Source: Serratia entomophila
GTDB taxonomy: Bacteria; Pseudomonadota; Gammaproteobacteria; Enterobacterales; Enterobacteriaceae
Assembly: GCF_021462285.1 (NCBI RefSeq)
Contig: NZ_CP082787.1
Coordinates: 2,480,001 to 2,544,000 of the forward strand
DNA: 64,000 nt
Reading direction: 5' to 3'
Shown here: positions 47,452-56,816 of the stretch, in pieces
How the letters are laid out: each line of letters starts with the position of its first letter
Position numbering within the stretch: position 1 is the first letter of the stretch
Made by a program: the position numbers and the translations under genes
Notes under the pieces: model-generated
Databases searched by the model: none
Told to the model about the DNA's origin: nothing
What the model saw: only the letters and a program-made list of their open reading frames with translations

Positions 47452-47850
47452 TTATTTCAGGCAGGCATCTGCTATATCGGCATCCTCATGGGATTTAGCG
47501 CCTGAGATACCAATTGCGCCAATAAAATCACCGTCGGGTAAATATACCGGTAACCCGCCGGCGAAAGAGGCCAACCCATTGTTGCTGTGTTCGATCGACC
47601 ACAACTCTTGCCCCGTTCCGGAGAGCCGTCCTAAATCCCCGCTGGGGATACGAAAGAGCGCCGAGGTTTTGGCTTTCCTTTGGGCTAAATCAATCGCCCC
47701 CAGCGGCGTATTATTCATGCGTGCAAAGGCGATCATATTGGCGCCGTCATCAAACACGGAAATACAAACGCATACCTTCAACCGCTGCGCTGCGGCGATA
47801 CCTTTAGCGATAATCTGCTGGGCGTACTCCAGTGAGAAGGATCCTGACAT
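47452..47850 (-). CDS. GlcG/HbpS-family protein
   Basis: 132 residues when started at the ATG at 47850; a longer in-frame reading to 47919 has no family match at its start. FSLEYAQQIIAKGIAAAQRL, SVFDDGANMIAFARMNNTPLGAI and FIGAIGISGAKSHEDADIADACL are typical of the GlcG/HbpS fold. Members bind haem or corrinoids or are of unknown use. It lies 46 bases before the SDR frame in the same direction and is divergent from the LysR gene at 47949, its probable regulator. Confidence 0.84.
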   Translation of the reverse strand: MSGSFSLEYAQQIIAKGIAAAQRLKVCVCISVFDDGANMIAFARMNNTPLGAIDLAQRKAKTSALFRIPSGDLGRLSGTGQELWSIEHSNNGLASFAGGLPVYLPDGDFIGAIGISGAKSHEDADIADACLK

Positions 47851-47948
47851 GACGCTAACCCTATTAATGCGAAACTTGGGAAAACTATAAGGTTGCGCTA
47901 GGATGTGAACAATACCCACTATCCTGACAACAGTTGTTAGTTTACCTA

Positions 47949-48863
47949 ATGAATAGACAAGATCCGCTTAACGGCATCCACCTGTTCCTGACGGTGGTTG
48001 AGGCCGGCAATTTTTCCAAAGCCGCAGCGATGCTCAGCGTCACGCCCGCCGCGGTTAGCCTGAGGATCGGCCAGTTGGAAACCGAACTGACGGTGAAGCT
48101 GTTCCATCGCTCGACACGCAGCGTCAGCCTCACCGAAGCCGGCGAGTGGTTCTACCACAGCGTGGCGCCTTTTTATCAACATATACTTAATGCTCGCGAG
48201 GGCCTTCATCAAAGCCAGAACCTGCCTTCCGGGCACCTGCGCATCACCGCGGTGCAAATGGCCAAGGAGCTGCTCAAAGCACCATTTTGGGCTGAGTTCA
48301 ATCGCCTTTACCCGCAGATTACGCTGGAAATAAATTACGAAGATCACCTGATAGATATTATTCAGGAGAGAATTGATGTGGGGATACGGCTGGCGGATAA
48401 ATTGCAACCCGGTATGGTAGGCGTACAGATTACGCCAGAACTGCCCTGCGCTCTTATCGCTACACAGGAGTATATTGAACAATACGGCGCACCGAATAAT
48501 GTTGACGAATTACAGCATCACCGCTGCATTCGCTTTCGTTTTCCCGATCGAGGAATACTGCATAAATGGTCGCTAACCGATGGCGAAAAAGAATATGACA
48601 TCGACATTCCCGGCATATTTATTACCGATAACACCGAAGCCATTATTGAAGCCGCCCGGGCAGGCATTGGCATTGCGCACGTATTTTTGCGTCATCGGAT
48701 AAAACGGGAACTGGAGACAGGTACGCTGGTTGAGGTGATGCCGGGATATTGTCGATCGCTGCCGCCGATGTGGGTTTATTACGCCAATCGAAAATATGTT
48801 CCCAAGAAAGTCAGGGTGTTTATTGACGCGCTAAAGCACCACAGCAAGACGCTAGCCTGGTAA
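47949..48863 (+). CDS. LysR-family regulator
   Basis: 304 residues from the ATG at 47949. The opening NRQDPLNGIHLFLTVVEAGNF and KAAAMLSVTPAAVSLRIGQLE is the CrgA-like subclass of LysR. It is divergent from the GlcG/HbpS and SDR genes with a 98-base gap and probably controls them. The second half is AT-richer than the first. Confidence 0.88.
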   Translation: MNRQDPLNGIHLFLTVVEAGNFSKAAAMLSVTPAAVSLRIGQLETELTVKLFHRSTRSVSLTEAGEWFYHSVAPFYQHILNAREGLHQSQNLPSGHLRITAVQMAKELLKAPFWAEFNRLYPQITLEINYEDHLIDIIQERIDVGIRLADKLQPGMVGVQITPELPCALIATQEYIEQYGAPNNVDELQHHRCIRFRFPDRGILHKWSLTDGEKEYDIDIPGIFITDNTEAIIEAARAGIGIAHVFLRHRIKRELETGTLVEVMPGYCRSLPPMWVYYANRKYVPKKVRVFIDALKHHSKTLAW

Positions 48864-48864
48864 A

Positions 48865-48887
48865 CAGGCCCCGGAAGCCGGGGCCTG
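48865..48887. terminator. Strong hairpin between convergent LysR and DUF3857 genes
   Basis: CAGGCCCCGG and CCGGGGCCTG with a 3-base loop. No U-tract, but the position between convergent stops fits a shared terminator. Confidence 0.6.
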
Positions 48888-48894
48888 AGCGCCA

Positions 48895-50841
48895 TCAACC
48901 GCCGGCCTGGCTCACCGCGCCGTTAGCCAACTCACCGTACACCACCTGCCCGCGGAAACCGCGCCGCACCTGCTGGAACAGCTCGCGGAACGCCGGGTAA
49001 TCCTGCGCCTGGCAAAGCGCCTCTTTACCGCGAATGGCGTTCATCTGCAGGCGATGGTTCACTGTCACCTGTTGGCCGTCGCGCCGCCATTCAACCCGAT
49101 AATCCCCCGCCGCATTGCGGAACTGCAGATCCTTGGGAATGGCGATAATCGGCACGTTGGCCGGCAGTTGCAGACGATAGGTTTCCTCATAGCGCTGCGC
49201 GTTGCAATAGAACGGGGTTTCGTTGTTCGGCGCTGCGGTCGAGGTATACAGCGAGCGGAATGACTTGCCGCCCGGCGGGCTAGGCACCCGCATGCCGCCC
49301 ACTACGCCAAAATCAACATAGTCGTCCGCCTTGAAGCGGAAGCTGAAACCAAACTGCTTTTTAAGATCGAGCGGATCGCCATGCATCACCACCTGGCCAC
49401 GGCCGTCGATGCCGGAGGAGGTCATGATGGACTCCTCGGCCCGCGCCCGATTTTGCCGGTTGATTTGCGAGAAATAGCCGCGCAGGTCGATCTCTTCCAC
49501 TTCGCTCAGCGGCCGCTCGGTTTGCCCGCGCATATTGCCTGCTTTATCGAACTGGAAATCAACGCTGAGGGCATGTTGATTGCGCTGCTCATCGTTACTC
49601 GGGGTGCGCGCCAGCCGGGCTTCGCGCGTCAGCAGCACCGGCGCGCTCAAATCGCCCTCCGGCAGTTGCCCAAAGCGCGCCCAAGGGTTGGTGGAGTCCA
49701 GATACAAATTAAACTCCGGCACGTAGGTGATGGCATGGTTAAAGCGCCCCAATAGCGGCACCTTCGGCAAGATTGGCCCTTCGTCCATGCCGATCAGCAC
49801 CGGCGAACTCTCAATGCCTTTGGCGGCCAGCAGCGCTTCCAACAGCACCACGTGGTCTTTGCAGTCGCCGTAATGGTTGTCGAGAATGCTTTGCGCCGAG
49901 TTCGGCTCCAGCCCGCCGTTACCCAGATACACCGCCACATAGCGGATATTCTGCGCCACCCAGCGATAAATCGCCGCCGCCTGTTCGCGGCGATCGGTAA
50001 CGCCGGCGGTGATCTGGTCCGCCAGCGCCTGCACGCCCGGCGTCACCTTCGCCGCCTGGCTGGCCTTCAGCTGATAAGCCTTGGCCAACTGCGGCCATTC
50101 GCGGTAGGTGCTGGCCATGATGGTTGGGCTGAAGGTCCAACTGCTCGCCGCCCAGTTTTGCGCTTTCAGCGGCGTGCTGCGCTGATAATGCCAGCGCCAG
50201 TGCGCCTGCCCGTCGCGGATCTGCGGTTGGTCGCCGCCCTCCACGCCGCGGGTGAAAATATTCATCGGCAGCCTGGCCGGCGCCTGCAGATTGATCTCGG
50301 CGTCGTCGAACTGATCGAAGACGCTGAAGGTTTCCCACAGGCCGAAGTAGCCCGGGAAATACGGCACGTTTTGCGTTTGGCGCAGCTGATAGACGATGCG
50401 CGAGCCCGGCGCCAGGTTGGAGAATACGATGACCCGCACCTTGCGATCGGCATACAGCGGCGCCGAGGCGCTGGAATAGCTTTCCTGGGTATAGATGCGA
50501 TCCGGCGCCACGTCGTGGCGCTGGCCGTCGGCGGTGAGCGTATAGGCCGAGACCACCTCCAACGTTTCCATTTTTTCGCTGTAGCCCAGGCGGATTTGGC
50601 TGAATTTCTCCACCGCCGCTTTGGTTTTCAGCAGGATCTCGTAGCTTTCGGTCTTGACGCTGTGCGCATTGGCCAACACCTGATAATCCGCGCGGTAGCG
50701 CACGTAGCTGAAGTCGTTGCTGGCCGCGTCTTCCTGCGCGGCGGTTTCAGCCGGGGCCGCGGCTTCGGCGGCCAGCAGCGTTGCAGGGTGCGCCGCCGTC
50801 AAACCGGCGAGCAACAGAATAGAAGGAATGGCTGTTTTCAT
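48895..50841 (-). CDS. DUF3857 and transglutaminase-like exported protein
   Basis: 648 residues from the ATG at 50841 (Shine-Dalgarno AAGGA); the longer frame to 50919 is not needed. KTAIPSILLLAGLTAAHPAT is a signal peptide. Residues about 60-230 are DUF3857. Residues about 270-400 are a transglutaminase-like fold with the triad Cys327 (HYGDCKDHVVLLEAL), His in GRFNHAITYV and Asp in LYLDSTNPWA. The C-terminal third is beta-rich. Such proteins are thought to act on peptides in the periplasm; the true substrate is unknown. A Fur-box-like site lies at 50929-50943. Confidence 0.83.
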   Translation of the reverse strand: MKTAIPSILLLAGLTAAHPATLLAAEAAAPAETAAQEDAASNDFSYVRYRADYQVLANAHSVKTESYEILLKTKAAVEKFSQIRLGYSEKMETLEVVSAYTLTADGQRHDVAPDRIYTQESYSSASAPLYADRKVRVIVFSNLAPGSRIVYQLRQTQNVPYFPGYFGLWETFSVFDQFDDAEINLQAPARLPMNIFTRGVEGGDQPQIRDGQAHWRWHYQRSTPLKAQNWAASSWTFSPTIMASTYREWPQLAKAYQLKASQAAKVTPGVQALADQITAGVTDRREQAAAIYRWVAQNIRYVAVYLGNGGLEPNSAQSILDNHYGDCKDHVVLLEALLAAKGIESSPVLIGMDEGPILPKVPLLGRFNHAITYVPEFNLYLDSTNPWARFGQLPEGDLSAPVLLTREARLARTPSNDEQRNQHALSVDFQFDKAGNMRGQTERPLSEVEEIDLRGYFSQINRQNRARAEESIMTSSGIDGRGQVVMHGDPLDLKKQFGFSFRFKADDYVDFGVVGGMRVPSPPGGKSFRSLYTSTAAPNNETPFYCNAQRYEETYRLQLPANVPIIAIPKDLQFRNAAGDYRVEWRRDGQQVTVNHRLQMNAIRGKEALCQAQDYPAFRELFQQVRRGFRGQVVYGELANGAVSQAGG

Positions 50842-50928
50842 CTTCAATCCTTGAAGGACATTGAGAAAGCGCGGGTCAGGCGGCCACCGCCGCCCCGCCG
50901 CAAAAATGAGGTTGCACACTAGTACAAG

Positions 50929-50943
50929 TGAGAACCATTTTCA
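50929..50943. promoter_or_regulatory. Fur-box-like sequence before the DUF3857 gene
   Basis: TGAGAACCATTTTCA matches 11-12 of the 14 defined positions of the 7-1-7 Fur consensus (TGATAAT-N-ATTATCA). It is located between the convergently separated XRE-cupin gene end and the DUF3857 gene start, so it would act on the latter. Confidence 0.45.
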
Positions 50944-50981
50944 ATAAACCCAGCTTCAACGCCGTGATTTTCCACCAAAAA

Positions 50982-51551
50982 CTAATTCTGTTCGATCAGC
51001 ATCACCGCCGTGGTGCCCGGCTCCAGCGCCTCGAAAATGTGTTCGCGATCGGCGGAATAGCTGATGTAGTCCCCCGCGCCGAGTTCTTCCGGCCGATCGG
51101 CCGGCCCCAGCCGCGCTCTGCCGCTGCTGATGATCACATGTTCTACCGTGCCGGGCATATGCGGCCGTGAAATGCGCGGCTCGCCCGGCTGCACCCGCAG
51201 CCGATAAATGTCGCGCTGGGCGCCCGGCGGGCAGGTGGCCAGCAAGGTGGCGGCGTAATTGGCCTGCTCGGACAGCGTGGTGACGCCCTCGTCGGCGCGG
51301 ATCACCTGCACATGCCGGCGCGGCTGTGAAATCAGTCGGCTCACCGGCACGTCCAGCGCCATGGCCAGCGCCCACAGCGTTTCCAGGCTGGGGTTGCCGC
51401 TGCCGGTCTCCAGCTGCGACAGCGTCGACTTGGCGATGCCGGCGCGTTTGGCCAGCTCGGTCACCGACAAATTTAATCGCTCCCGCTCGCGGCGGATCGC
51501 CGTCGACAACAGGCCAATGGGCGTCATATCGTGCAAAATATCGCTGTTCAT
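50982..51551 (-). CDS. XRE-type HTH regulator with cupin sensor domain
   Basis: 189 residues. Residues about 14-70 are an XRE helix-turn-helix (LNLSVTELAKRAGIAKSTLSQLETG). Residues about 115-185 are a cupin (MPGTVEHVIISSGRARLG, ELGAGDYISYSADREHIFEAL). It is divergent from the EamA transporter gene at 51672. The gap holds repeated TGTTC elements. Such regulators often control a transporter or catabolic gene next to them. Confidence 0.88.
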   Translation of the reverse strand: MNSDILHDMTPIGLLSTAIRRERERLNLSVTELAKRAGIAKSTLSQLETGSGNPSLETLWALAMALDVPVSRLISQPRRHVQVIRADEGVTTLSEQANYAATLLATCPPGAQRDIYRLRVQPGEPRISRPHMPGTVEHVIISSGRARLGPADRPEELGAGDYISYSADREHIFEALEPGTTAVMLIEQN

Positions 51552-51624
51552 TGTTCACCATATCGTCCGATTGTTCGATTTGACAAACATATCGGACTCT
51601 GTTCATCATAATGCTCAGTTGTTC
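51545..51624. promoter_or_regulatory. TGTTC repeats in the XRE-cupin/EamA control region
   Basis: TGTTC occurs at 51545, 51552, 51572, 51600 and 51620, and CATATCG at 51559 and 51588. The pairs 51552/51572 and 51600/51620 are each 20 bases apart. This direct-repeat array in the divergent promoter is a likely operator of the XRE-cupin protein. Confidence 0.45.
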
Positions 51625-51671
51625 ATTTTAATGAATGCGCAGGATTGCACAAGCGCGAAAGAGGATGAAAG

Positions 51672-52565
51672 ATGCAGGCAAAAACAGGCGGTGCGATGCA
51701 AATGACGCTCGCAATGGTGATATCCGGCACCGTCGGCTGGCCGGTGGTGGCGCTGGGGTTGCCGGCGGTAACGGTGGTGTTTTGGCGTTGTGCTTTTGGG
51801 GCGCTGGCGATGCTGCTGGTCTGCGCCCTGCTTGGCCAGCTGAAACGCGGCGCGCTGAGCCGGCGGCAATGGGGCATCGCCGCGCTGGGCGGCGCGGCGC
51901 TGGTGCTGAACTGGATGCTGTTGTTCGCCGCCTATTCCCAGGCGTCCATCGCCGTTGCGACGGTGACCTATCACGTTCAGCCCTTTATGTTGGTGGGCCT
52001 GGGCGCGCTGTTTTTTGGCGAGCGCCTGACGGCGAACCGGCTTGGCTGGCTGCTGTTGGCCTTCGGCGGCGTGATCCTGATAGTCACCGGTCATTCCGGC
52101 GGAGATCCCGGCGCCAATTACCTGCTCGGCGTGCTGATGGCGCTGGGCGCCGCCCTGATGTATGCCATCGCCGCCGCAATCGTCAAACAGCTGAAAACGT
52201 TGCCGCCGCAGCTGCTGGTGCTGATTCAACTCAGCGTGGGCGCGGTGCTGCTGGCCCCGTTCGCCGGTTTTCACACCCCCGCCGCTCCCCGTGACTGGCT
52301 CTTGCTGGCGACCCTGGGCCTGGTGCATACCGGCCTGATGTCCACCCTGCTGTACAGCGCTATCCAGAAAATCCCCACCAGCCTGGTGGGCGCTCTGTCT
52401 TTCATCTACCCGGCGGTGGCGATCGTCGTCGACTGGGCGGCGTTTGGGCATCGCCTCAGCCTGCTGCAGATGCTGGGAACGGCGGCGGTGCTGTGCGCGG
52501 CGGCAGGCATGAATTTCGGCTGGCGCCTCTGGCGCACGGCGCCGCAGGCCGATAATCTCGGCTAA
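51672..52565 (+). CDS. EamA-family (DMT) transporter
   Basis: 297 residues with ten predicted helices in two EamA repeats: MTLAMVISGTVGWPVVALGL and VTYHVQPFMLVGLGALFFGE in the first, LLGVLMALGAALMYAIAAAI and PTSLVGALSFIYPAVAIVVDW in the second (motifs shortened). DMT carriers of this type export amino acids or similar metabolites. The ATG at 51672 follows GAGGATGAAAG. The divergent XRE-cupin gene is its likely regulator. Confidence 0.88.
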   Translation: MQAKTGGAMQMTLAMVISGTVGWPVVALGLPAVTVVFWRCAFGALAMLLVCALLGQLKRGALSRRQWGIAALGGAALVLNWMLLFAAYSQASIAVATVTYHVQPFMLVGLGALFFGERLTANRLGWLLLAFGGVILIVTGHSGGDPGANYLLGVLMALGAALMYAIAAAIVKQLKTLPPQLLVLIQLSVGAVLLAPFAGFHTPAAPRDWLLLATLGLVHTGLMSTLLYSAIQKIPTSLVGALSFIYPAVAIVVDWAAFGHRLSLLQMLGTAAVLCAAAGMNFGWRLWRTAPQADNLG

Positions 52566-52655
52566 TCCCGCGCTGCGGGCAAGCAATGCAAAATAAGGTA
52601 TTCGCCCTCGCGCCTGAGCGGTGCTATTTATTTACCCGAGGCTTAGGAGGAGATT

Positions 52656-52856
52656 ATGTGGAATGATCGCCTGAAGCGGCGGATACGTTTCAGTTACTGG
52701 AACGAACTGTGCGTCACTAATACCGCGGGGGATGGCGATTCACCATCCCCCGCCGCATTAACCGGAACAAATACCCTTTTCTACTTTTCCGCCGTTGCGG
52801 CGCGCAACTGGCCGATCCGCTGCTGCAAGTCAGGCCAGGGCGCCTGGCCGGCGTAG
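52656..52856 (+). CDS. Weak candidate small ORF
   Basis: A 66-codon frame whose ATG follows a very strong Shine-Dalgarno (TTAGGAGGAG). The first 22 residues (MWNDRLKRRIRFSYWNELCV) are basic. The frame then runs through a hairpin (52725-52753) and into the antisense of the cytochrome gene, which is unlike a normal gene. The ribosome site is the only good support; it may be a truncated leader. Confidence 0.22.
   Translation: MWNDRLKRRIRFSYWNELCVTNTAGDGDSPSPAALTGTNTLFYFSAVAARNWPIRCCKSGQGAWPA
52725..52753. terminator. Terminator hairpin after the cytochrome c gene
   Basis: The perfect 11-base stem GCGGGGGATGG/CCATCCCCCGC with a 7-base loop. It ends the molybdenum hydroxylase operon on the minus strand; no U-tract. 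Confidence 0.6.
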
Positions 52857-54079
52857 TTCTGCCGCAGATAGTCAAGCAGCGCGGCGATCTGTTCATCACT
52901 CAGGTTGTGGCGAAACGCCGGCATATAACCCAGTTCGGCCTTCGCCGGATGCTGAATGCCGTCCAATATCACGCGAATGGCGTTATCCGGCGTAGCGCTA
53001 TACAGGTTGGTGTTCAGCGCCAGCGCAGGCCGCACGCCGGCCATCTGCGCCCCCTTTTCCTGAGCGTGGCAGGCCATGCAGGCGCCGGAGAACAGCCGTG
53101 CGCCTTGCGACGCCAGCGGCTCCAACTGGCGTTCCGCCTGCGCATTCAGCCGTTGCGCCTCCCCGGGCTTGTGCGGCGCCGAATGGTAAGATCGCAGGTA
53201 AGTGGCGATAGCCTGCAAATCTGGCTCCGGCAGCCGTGAAAGCCCCTCCTCAACCACCGGCGCCATTGGCCCGGCGGCCACGCCGTGGTTAGCCGAGTAG
53301 CCGGTGCGCATAAAGCTGACCAGATCCTGTTGCGTCCAGCCCAGCGGTGCGGCTGAGCTGCCGGTCAACGACGGCGCGGTCCATTCTTCCGCCACCCCTC
53401 CGGCCAGATGGTCGGCGCCGGTTTTTTCACCGAACAGCAGATTGCGCGGCGAGTGGCACGCGCTGCAGTGGCCCAGGCCTTCAGCCAAATAAGCGCCGCG
53501 GTTCCACTCGGCGCTTTGGCCGGCATCGTTCTGCATGGCGCCCGGGGTCAAATATAACCAGTTCCAGGCGACGATGCCCTGGCGAATGTTGAACGGGAAG
53601 CTCAATGCCGTGGCCGGCGGCTGATATTTCACCGCCGGTTGGGACATCAGATAGGCGTACAGCGCCTGCAGATCTTCATCGCGGGTGCGGGTAAACGCGG
53701 TGTAAGGGAACGCCGGGTACAGGTAGTTTCCTTCGCGATCGACGCCGTGGCGCATCGCCCGCTCAAAGGCGGCATAGCTCCATTTGCCGATGCCGGTTTC
53801 CATATCGGGGGTAATATTGGTGGTGTAGATAGTCCCGAACGGGATCTCCATCGCCAGGCCGCCGGTATTGCGTTCACCGCCAGGCCGGGTATGGCACACC
53901 GAGCAGTCGCCGAGATCGGCCAGCATTTTACCGCGCTCAATTTGTTGCTGGCTGAAAACCTGATGCTCGCCGACATCGCGCGGCGCGATTTCCGGCCGCC
54001 AGCTGGCGATGCCGCCGGCCACCGCCGCGGCGATCGCCGTTAGCGCCGCCCAGCCGGCAATTTTTTTTATTTTGCTCAT
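52781..54079 (-). CDS. Tri-haem cytochrome c subunit of a periplasmic dehydrogenase
   Basis: 432 residues with an N-terminal signal/anchor (IAGWAALTAIAAAVAGGIAS) and three c-type haem sites: CSVCH (Cys59), CSACH (Cys205) and CMACH (Cys334). This is the gluconate/alcohol-dehydrogenase cytochrome family. It would pass electrons from the Mo subunit to the respiratory chain. Its ATG overlaps the stop of the Mo-subunit gene (ATGA), showing translational coupling. Confidence 0.92.
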   Translation of the reverse strand: MSKIKKIAGWAALTAIAAAVAGGIASWRPEIAPRDVGEHQVFSQQQIERGKMLADLGDCSVCHTRPGGERNTGGLAMEIPFGTIYTTNITPDMETGIGKWSYAAFERAMRHGVDREGNYLYPAFPYTAFTRTRDEDLQALYAYLMSQPAVKYQPPATALSFPFNIRQGIVAWNWLYLTPGAMQNDAGQSAEWNRGAYLAEGLGHCSACHSPRNLLFGEKTGADHLAGGVAEEWTAPSLTGSSAAPLGWTQQDLVSFMRTGYSANHGVAAGPMAPVVEEGLSRLPEPDLQAIATYLRSYHSAPHKPGEAQRLNAQAERQLEPLASQGARLFSGACMACHAQEKGAQMAGVRPALALNTNLYSATPDNAIRVILDGIQHPAKAELGYMPAFRHNLSDEQIAALLDYLRQNYAGQAPWPDLQQRIGQLRAATAEK

Positions 54080-56346
54080 CGCTTCTTCTCTTGCTCGCTA
54101 CGGGCGGCTAATGCATTAAGCACGCGCTCCGGGGTGAAGGGAACTTCCCGCAGCCGCACGCCCAACGCATCAAACAACGCGTTGGCGATAGCCGCCGCGC
54201 TGGGCACCGAGGCGGACTCCCCCGCGCCCATTGGCGCCTCATCCGGATAGTCCAGCAGTTGAATATCCACCTGCGGCAGCTCGTCGAAGCGCAGGATCGG
54301 GTAGCCGCCCCAGTCCAGCGACGTGACCGCCGTCTTGTCGAAAGTCACGAATTCTTTCAACACCCGGCTGGCGGACTGGATAACGTTGCCATGCACCTGG
54401 TGGCGCACCCCGGCCGGATTGATCATGCGCCCGCAGTCGTGAGCGACGAAAATTTTATCGAGTTTGATCTGCCCGCTGCGGCGATTCACGCTGAGATCGC
54501 ACACCCAGGCGGCCCAGGCGGCGCCAAAACCGGGGAACTTGCTGTGGAAATAGCGCGCATAGGCGAAGCCGCGCCCGCTGACCACCTCCTCGCCGGAACG
54601 GGGTTGGCGGTGCGCCGGCCCATCCTGCCAGTCGGCCTGCCGTTTCAGCGCGTCAATCAACGCCAGCGCACGCGGATCTTTCAAATACCGCAGGCGGAAC
54701 GCGATCGGATCCTGCCCGGCGCGCCACGCCAGCTCGTCAATCCAGGACTCATGGGCAAACACGTTAGGCAGCGCCGACACGCCGCGCATCCACGAGGCGC
54801 GCACGATCGGCGCGGCATCCTGACAGACCACCCGCATGTTGGGGTATTCATACTGCGGGATAGCGGTGCGGTCCCCCATCTGCTGCACATCGGCCCGGTT
54901 GGCAACTTTGCCCGCCAGCACCAGCGGCAATGTCACCGCGTTGTTGGAGGGGTAGCTGGTCTTTAGCTCGTAGGCCGCCACCTGCCCCTGCGCATCCAAT
55001 CCGCCGCGCACCCGGATCAGTTGCCCGGTGCCTTTAGGCTCCCAGCCGGATTCCTGCTCGCGCATCAGCTGCACGCGCACCGGCCGGCCGATAGCCTGCG
55101 ACAGCAGCGCCGCATCCGCCGAGACGTCATCGGCGCAGTTGCGGCCATAGCAGCCGGATGCCTCCATGCGGTTGATATCAACCTGCGCCGGCGGCAAACC
55201 TAACAGCCTGGCGATATCTTTGCGCAGGTCGTGCGGGTTTTGCGTGCCGGACCAGACTTCGGCGCGGCCCGGTTTCACGTCCGCCACGGCGCAGGAAGGC
55301 CCGATGGAAGCGTGCTGATGATAGGGCCAAACGTAATCGGCGTTCACGGTGGTCTGCAATGCCGCCAGCGCCGCGTCCACCCCCGGATCGTCGCGCAGTA
55401 CGCGGTCGGTTTTCGGGTTGGCGTCCAGGGCGGCATGCAGCCCGTCCAGCGACAGATCCGGCAAACCGGCCCAGGGTTTCCACTCGGTTTTCAACTGCCG
55501 CATGGCGGCTATCGCCTGCTCTTCACGCTCCGCCACGATGCCGATGAAATCGTTGATCACTACCAGTTTCACGATGCCCGGCAGATGGGCGATAGACCCT
55601 TTGTCCACCGACAACAGCCCGTTGCCCAGCGGCGCGCTGCTGTCGGCGCCGATATAAGGCGGCCGCACCACCCGGCCATGCAGCATGCCCGGCAGACGCA
55701 GATCGTGAACGTAGGTCAGTTCACCGCGCACCTTGGCCGGAATATCCACCCGCGCGATGGCCTTGCCGACATAGCGGCTCTCCGCCACGCTTTTCAGCCG
55801 GACCTTTTTGTCCAGCGCGACGTGCAGATCTTGCCCGTGCGCCAGTTCGGCGTAGCTCAACGCGATGGACGGGTTCGCCGCCGCGTATACCCGGGCGTTT
55901 TCCGCCCGCAGCCGTTCCACAGGCAGTTTGAACGCCCCGGATGCCAGCTGCAGCAACAGCTGACGCAGCTGGGCCGCCGCCTGGCGTAAAGGCACCGAGG
56001 TCACCTGAAGGGTCGCGCTGGCGATGGTCGGCCCCTGATCCGGGGTGCGGCGCGTATCGCCAAGGATCATCGTCACCCGATCGAAAGGCACGCCGATTTC
56101 GTCGGCAACGATCTGCGCCAGCGCGGTGCGAATACCGGTACCCAAATCGACGTGGCCGTTAAAGGCGGTCACCCGGCCGTCCGCGGTCAGGCTGATGAAG
56201 CTGTCCAGGCGATCCAGCGGCAAATCGGCGGCTTTCGCCGCAGGCTCCGCGGCGAAAACGCTCAAAGAAGTGGGCAGCAGGCTGCTGACCATCACCAGGC
56301 CACCGGCCTGCAAGAGCTGACGGCGGGTGACGTCGAGACGGCTCAT
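54076..56346 (-). CDS. Molybdopterin-binding subunit of an xanthine-dehydrogenase-family hydroxylase
   Basis: 756 residues from the ATG at 56346, which overlaps the stop of the [2Fe-2S] gene by ATGA. The start MSRLDVTRRQLLQAGGLVM is a twin-arginine signal, so the enzyme works in the periplasm. GHVDLGTGIRTALAQIVADE, VWSGTQNPHDLRKDIA and GEVVSG-like segments, plus the C-terminal MGAGESASVPSAAAIANALFDA with the catalytic glutamate, match the isoquinoline 1-oxidoreductase beta/aldehyde oxidase group (motifs shortened). It hydroxylates an N-heterocycle or oxidises an aldehyde; the substrate is not evident. Confidence 0.9.
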   Translation of the reverse strand: MSRLDVTRRQLLQAGGLVMVSSLLPTSLSVFAAEPAAKAADLPLDRLDSFISLTADGRVTAFNGHVDLGTGIRTALAQIVADEIGVPFDRVTMILGDTRRTPDQGPTIASATLQVTSVPLRQAAAQLRQLLLQLASGAFKLPVERLRAENARVYAAANPSIALSYAELAHGQDLHVALDKKVRLKSVAESRYVGKAIARVDIPAKVRGELTYVHDLRLPGMLHGRVVRPPYIGADSSAPLGNGLLSVDKGSIAHLPGIVKLVVINDFIGIVAEREEQAIAAMRQLKTEWKPWAGLPDLSLDGLHAALDANPKTDRVLRDDPGVDAALAALQTTVNADYVWPYHQHASIGPSCAVADVKPGRAEVWSGTQNPHDLRKDIARLLGLPPAQVDINRMEASGCYGRNCADDVSADAALLSQAIGRPVRVQLMREQESGWEPKGTGQLIRVRGGLDAQGQVAAYELKTSYPSNNAVTLPLVLAGKVANRADVQQMGDRTAIPQYEYPNMRVVCQDAAPIVRASWMRGVSALPNVFAHESWIDELAWRAGQDPIAFRLRYLKDPRALALIDALKRQADWQDGPAHRQPRSGEEVVSGRGFAYARYFHSKFPGFGAAWAAWVCDLSVNRRSGQIKLDKIFVAHDCGRMINPAGVRHQVHGNVIQSASRVLKEFVTFDKTAVTSLDWGGYPILRFDELPQVDIQLLDYPDEAPMGAGESASVPSAAAIANALFDALGVRLREVPFTPERVLNALAARSEQEKKR

Positions 56347-56816
56347 GCGCCCCTCCGTTCTGCCAGCAATCTGCGGGCCTGGGCCGCCGCGCGCAATATT
56401 TCGATATGGGTGCCGCAGCGGCACAGGTTATAGGCCAATTCGTTCTTGATGGTCAGATCGTCCGCATGCGGGTCGCGTTCAAACAGCGCCACCAGAGTCA
56501 TGATCATGCCGTTGGCGCAGTAACCGCATTGCGCTGCCTGCTCATCGATAAAGCCCTGCTGCACCGGGTGCAATTCGCCCTGTTCACTCAGCCCTTCCAG
56601 GGTGGTGATGGATTTGCCGCGCGCGCCAGAAAGCGGCACGGAACAGGAACGGGCGGCGACGCCGTCGATCAACAGGGTGCAAGCGCCGCATTCCCCCAGG
56701 CCGCAGCCATATTTGGGGCCATTCAGCTGGAGGTCGTTGCGCAGCACGTACAAAAGCGGGGTGTCGGGTGGCAGATGGCCGAGTGCAACCACCCGGCCAT
56801 TAACGTTAATTTCCAT
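56343..56816 (-). CDS. [2Fe-2S] subunit of the molybdenum hydroxylase
   Basis: 157 residues. The N-terminal plant-type ferredoxin cluster is in YGCGLGECGACTLLIDG with the later RSCSVP cysteine. The second cluster is in QCGYCANGMIM and YNLCRCGTH. It transfers electrons from the Mo site to the cytochrome. It is the first gene of the operon and has no signal peptide, so it is probably co-exported with the Tat-bearing large subunit. Confidence 0.93.
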   Translation of the reverse strand: MEINVNGRVVALGHLPPDTPLLYVLRNDLQLNGPKYGCGLGECGACTLLIDGVAARSCSVPLSGARGKSITTLEGLSEQGELHPVQQGFIDEQAAQCGYCANGMIMTLVALFERDPHADDLTIKNELAYNLCRCGTHIEILRAAAQARRLLAERRGA

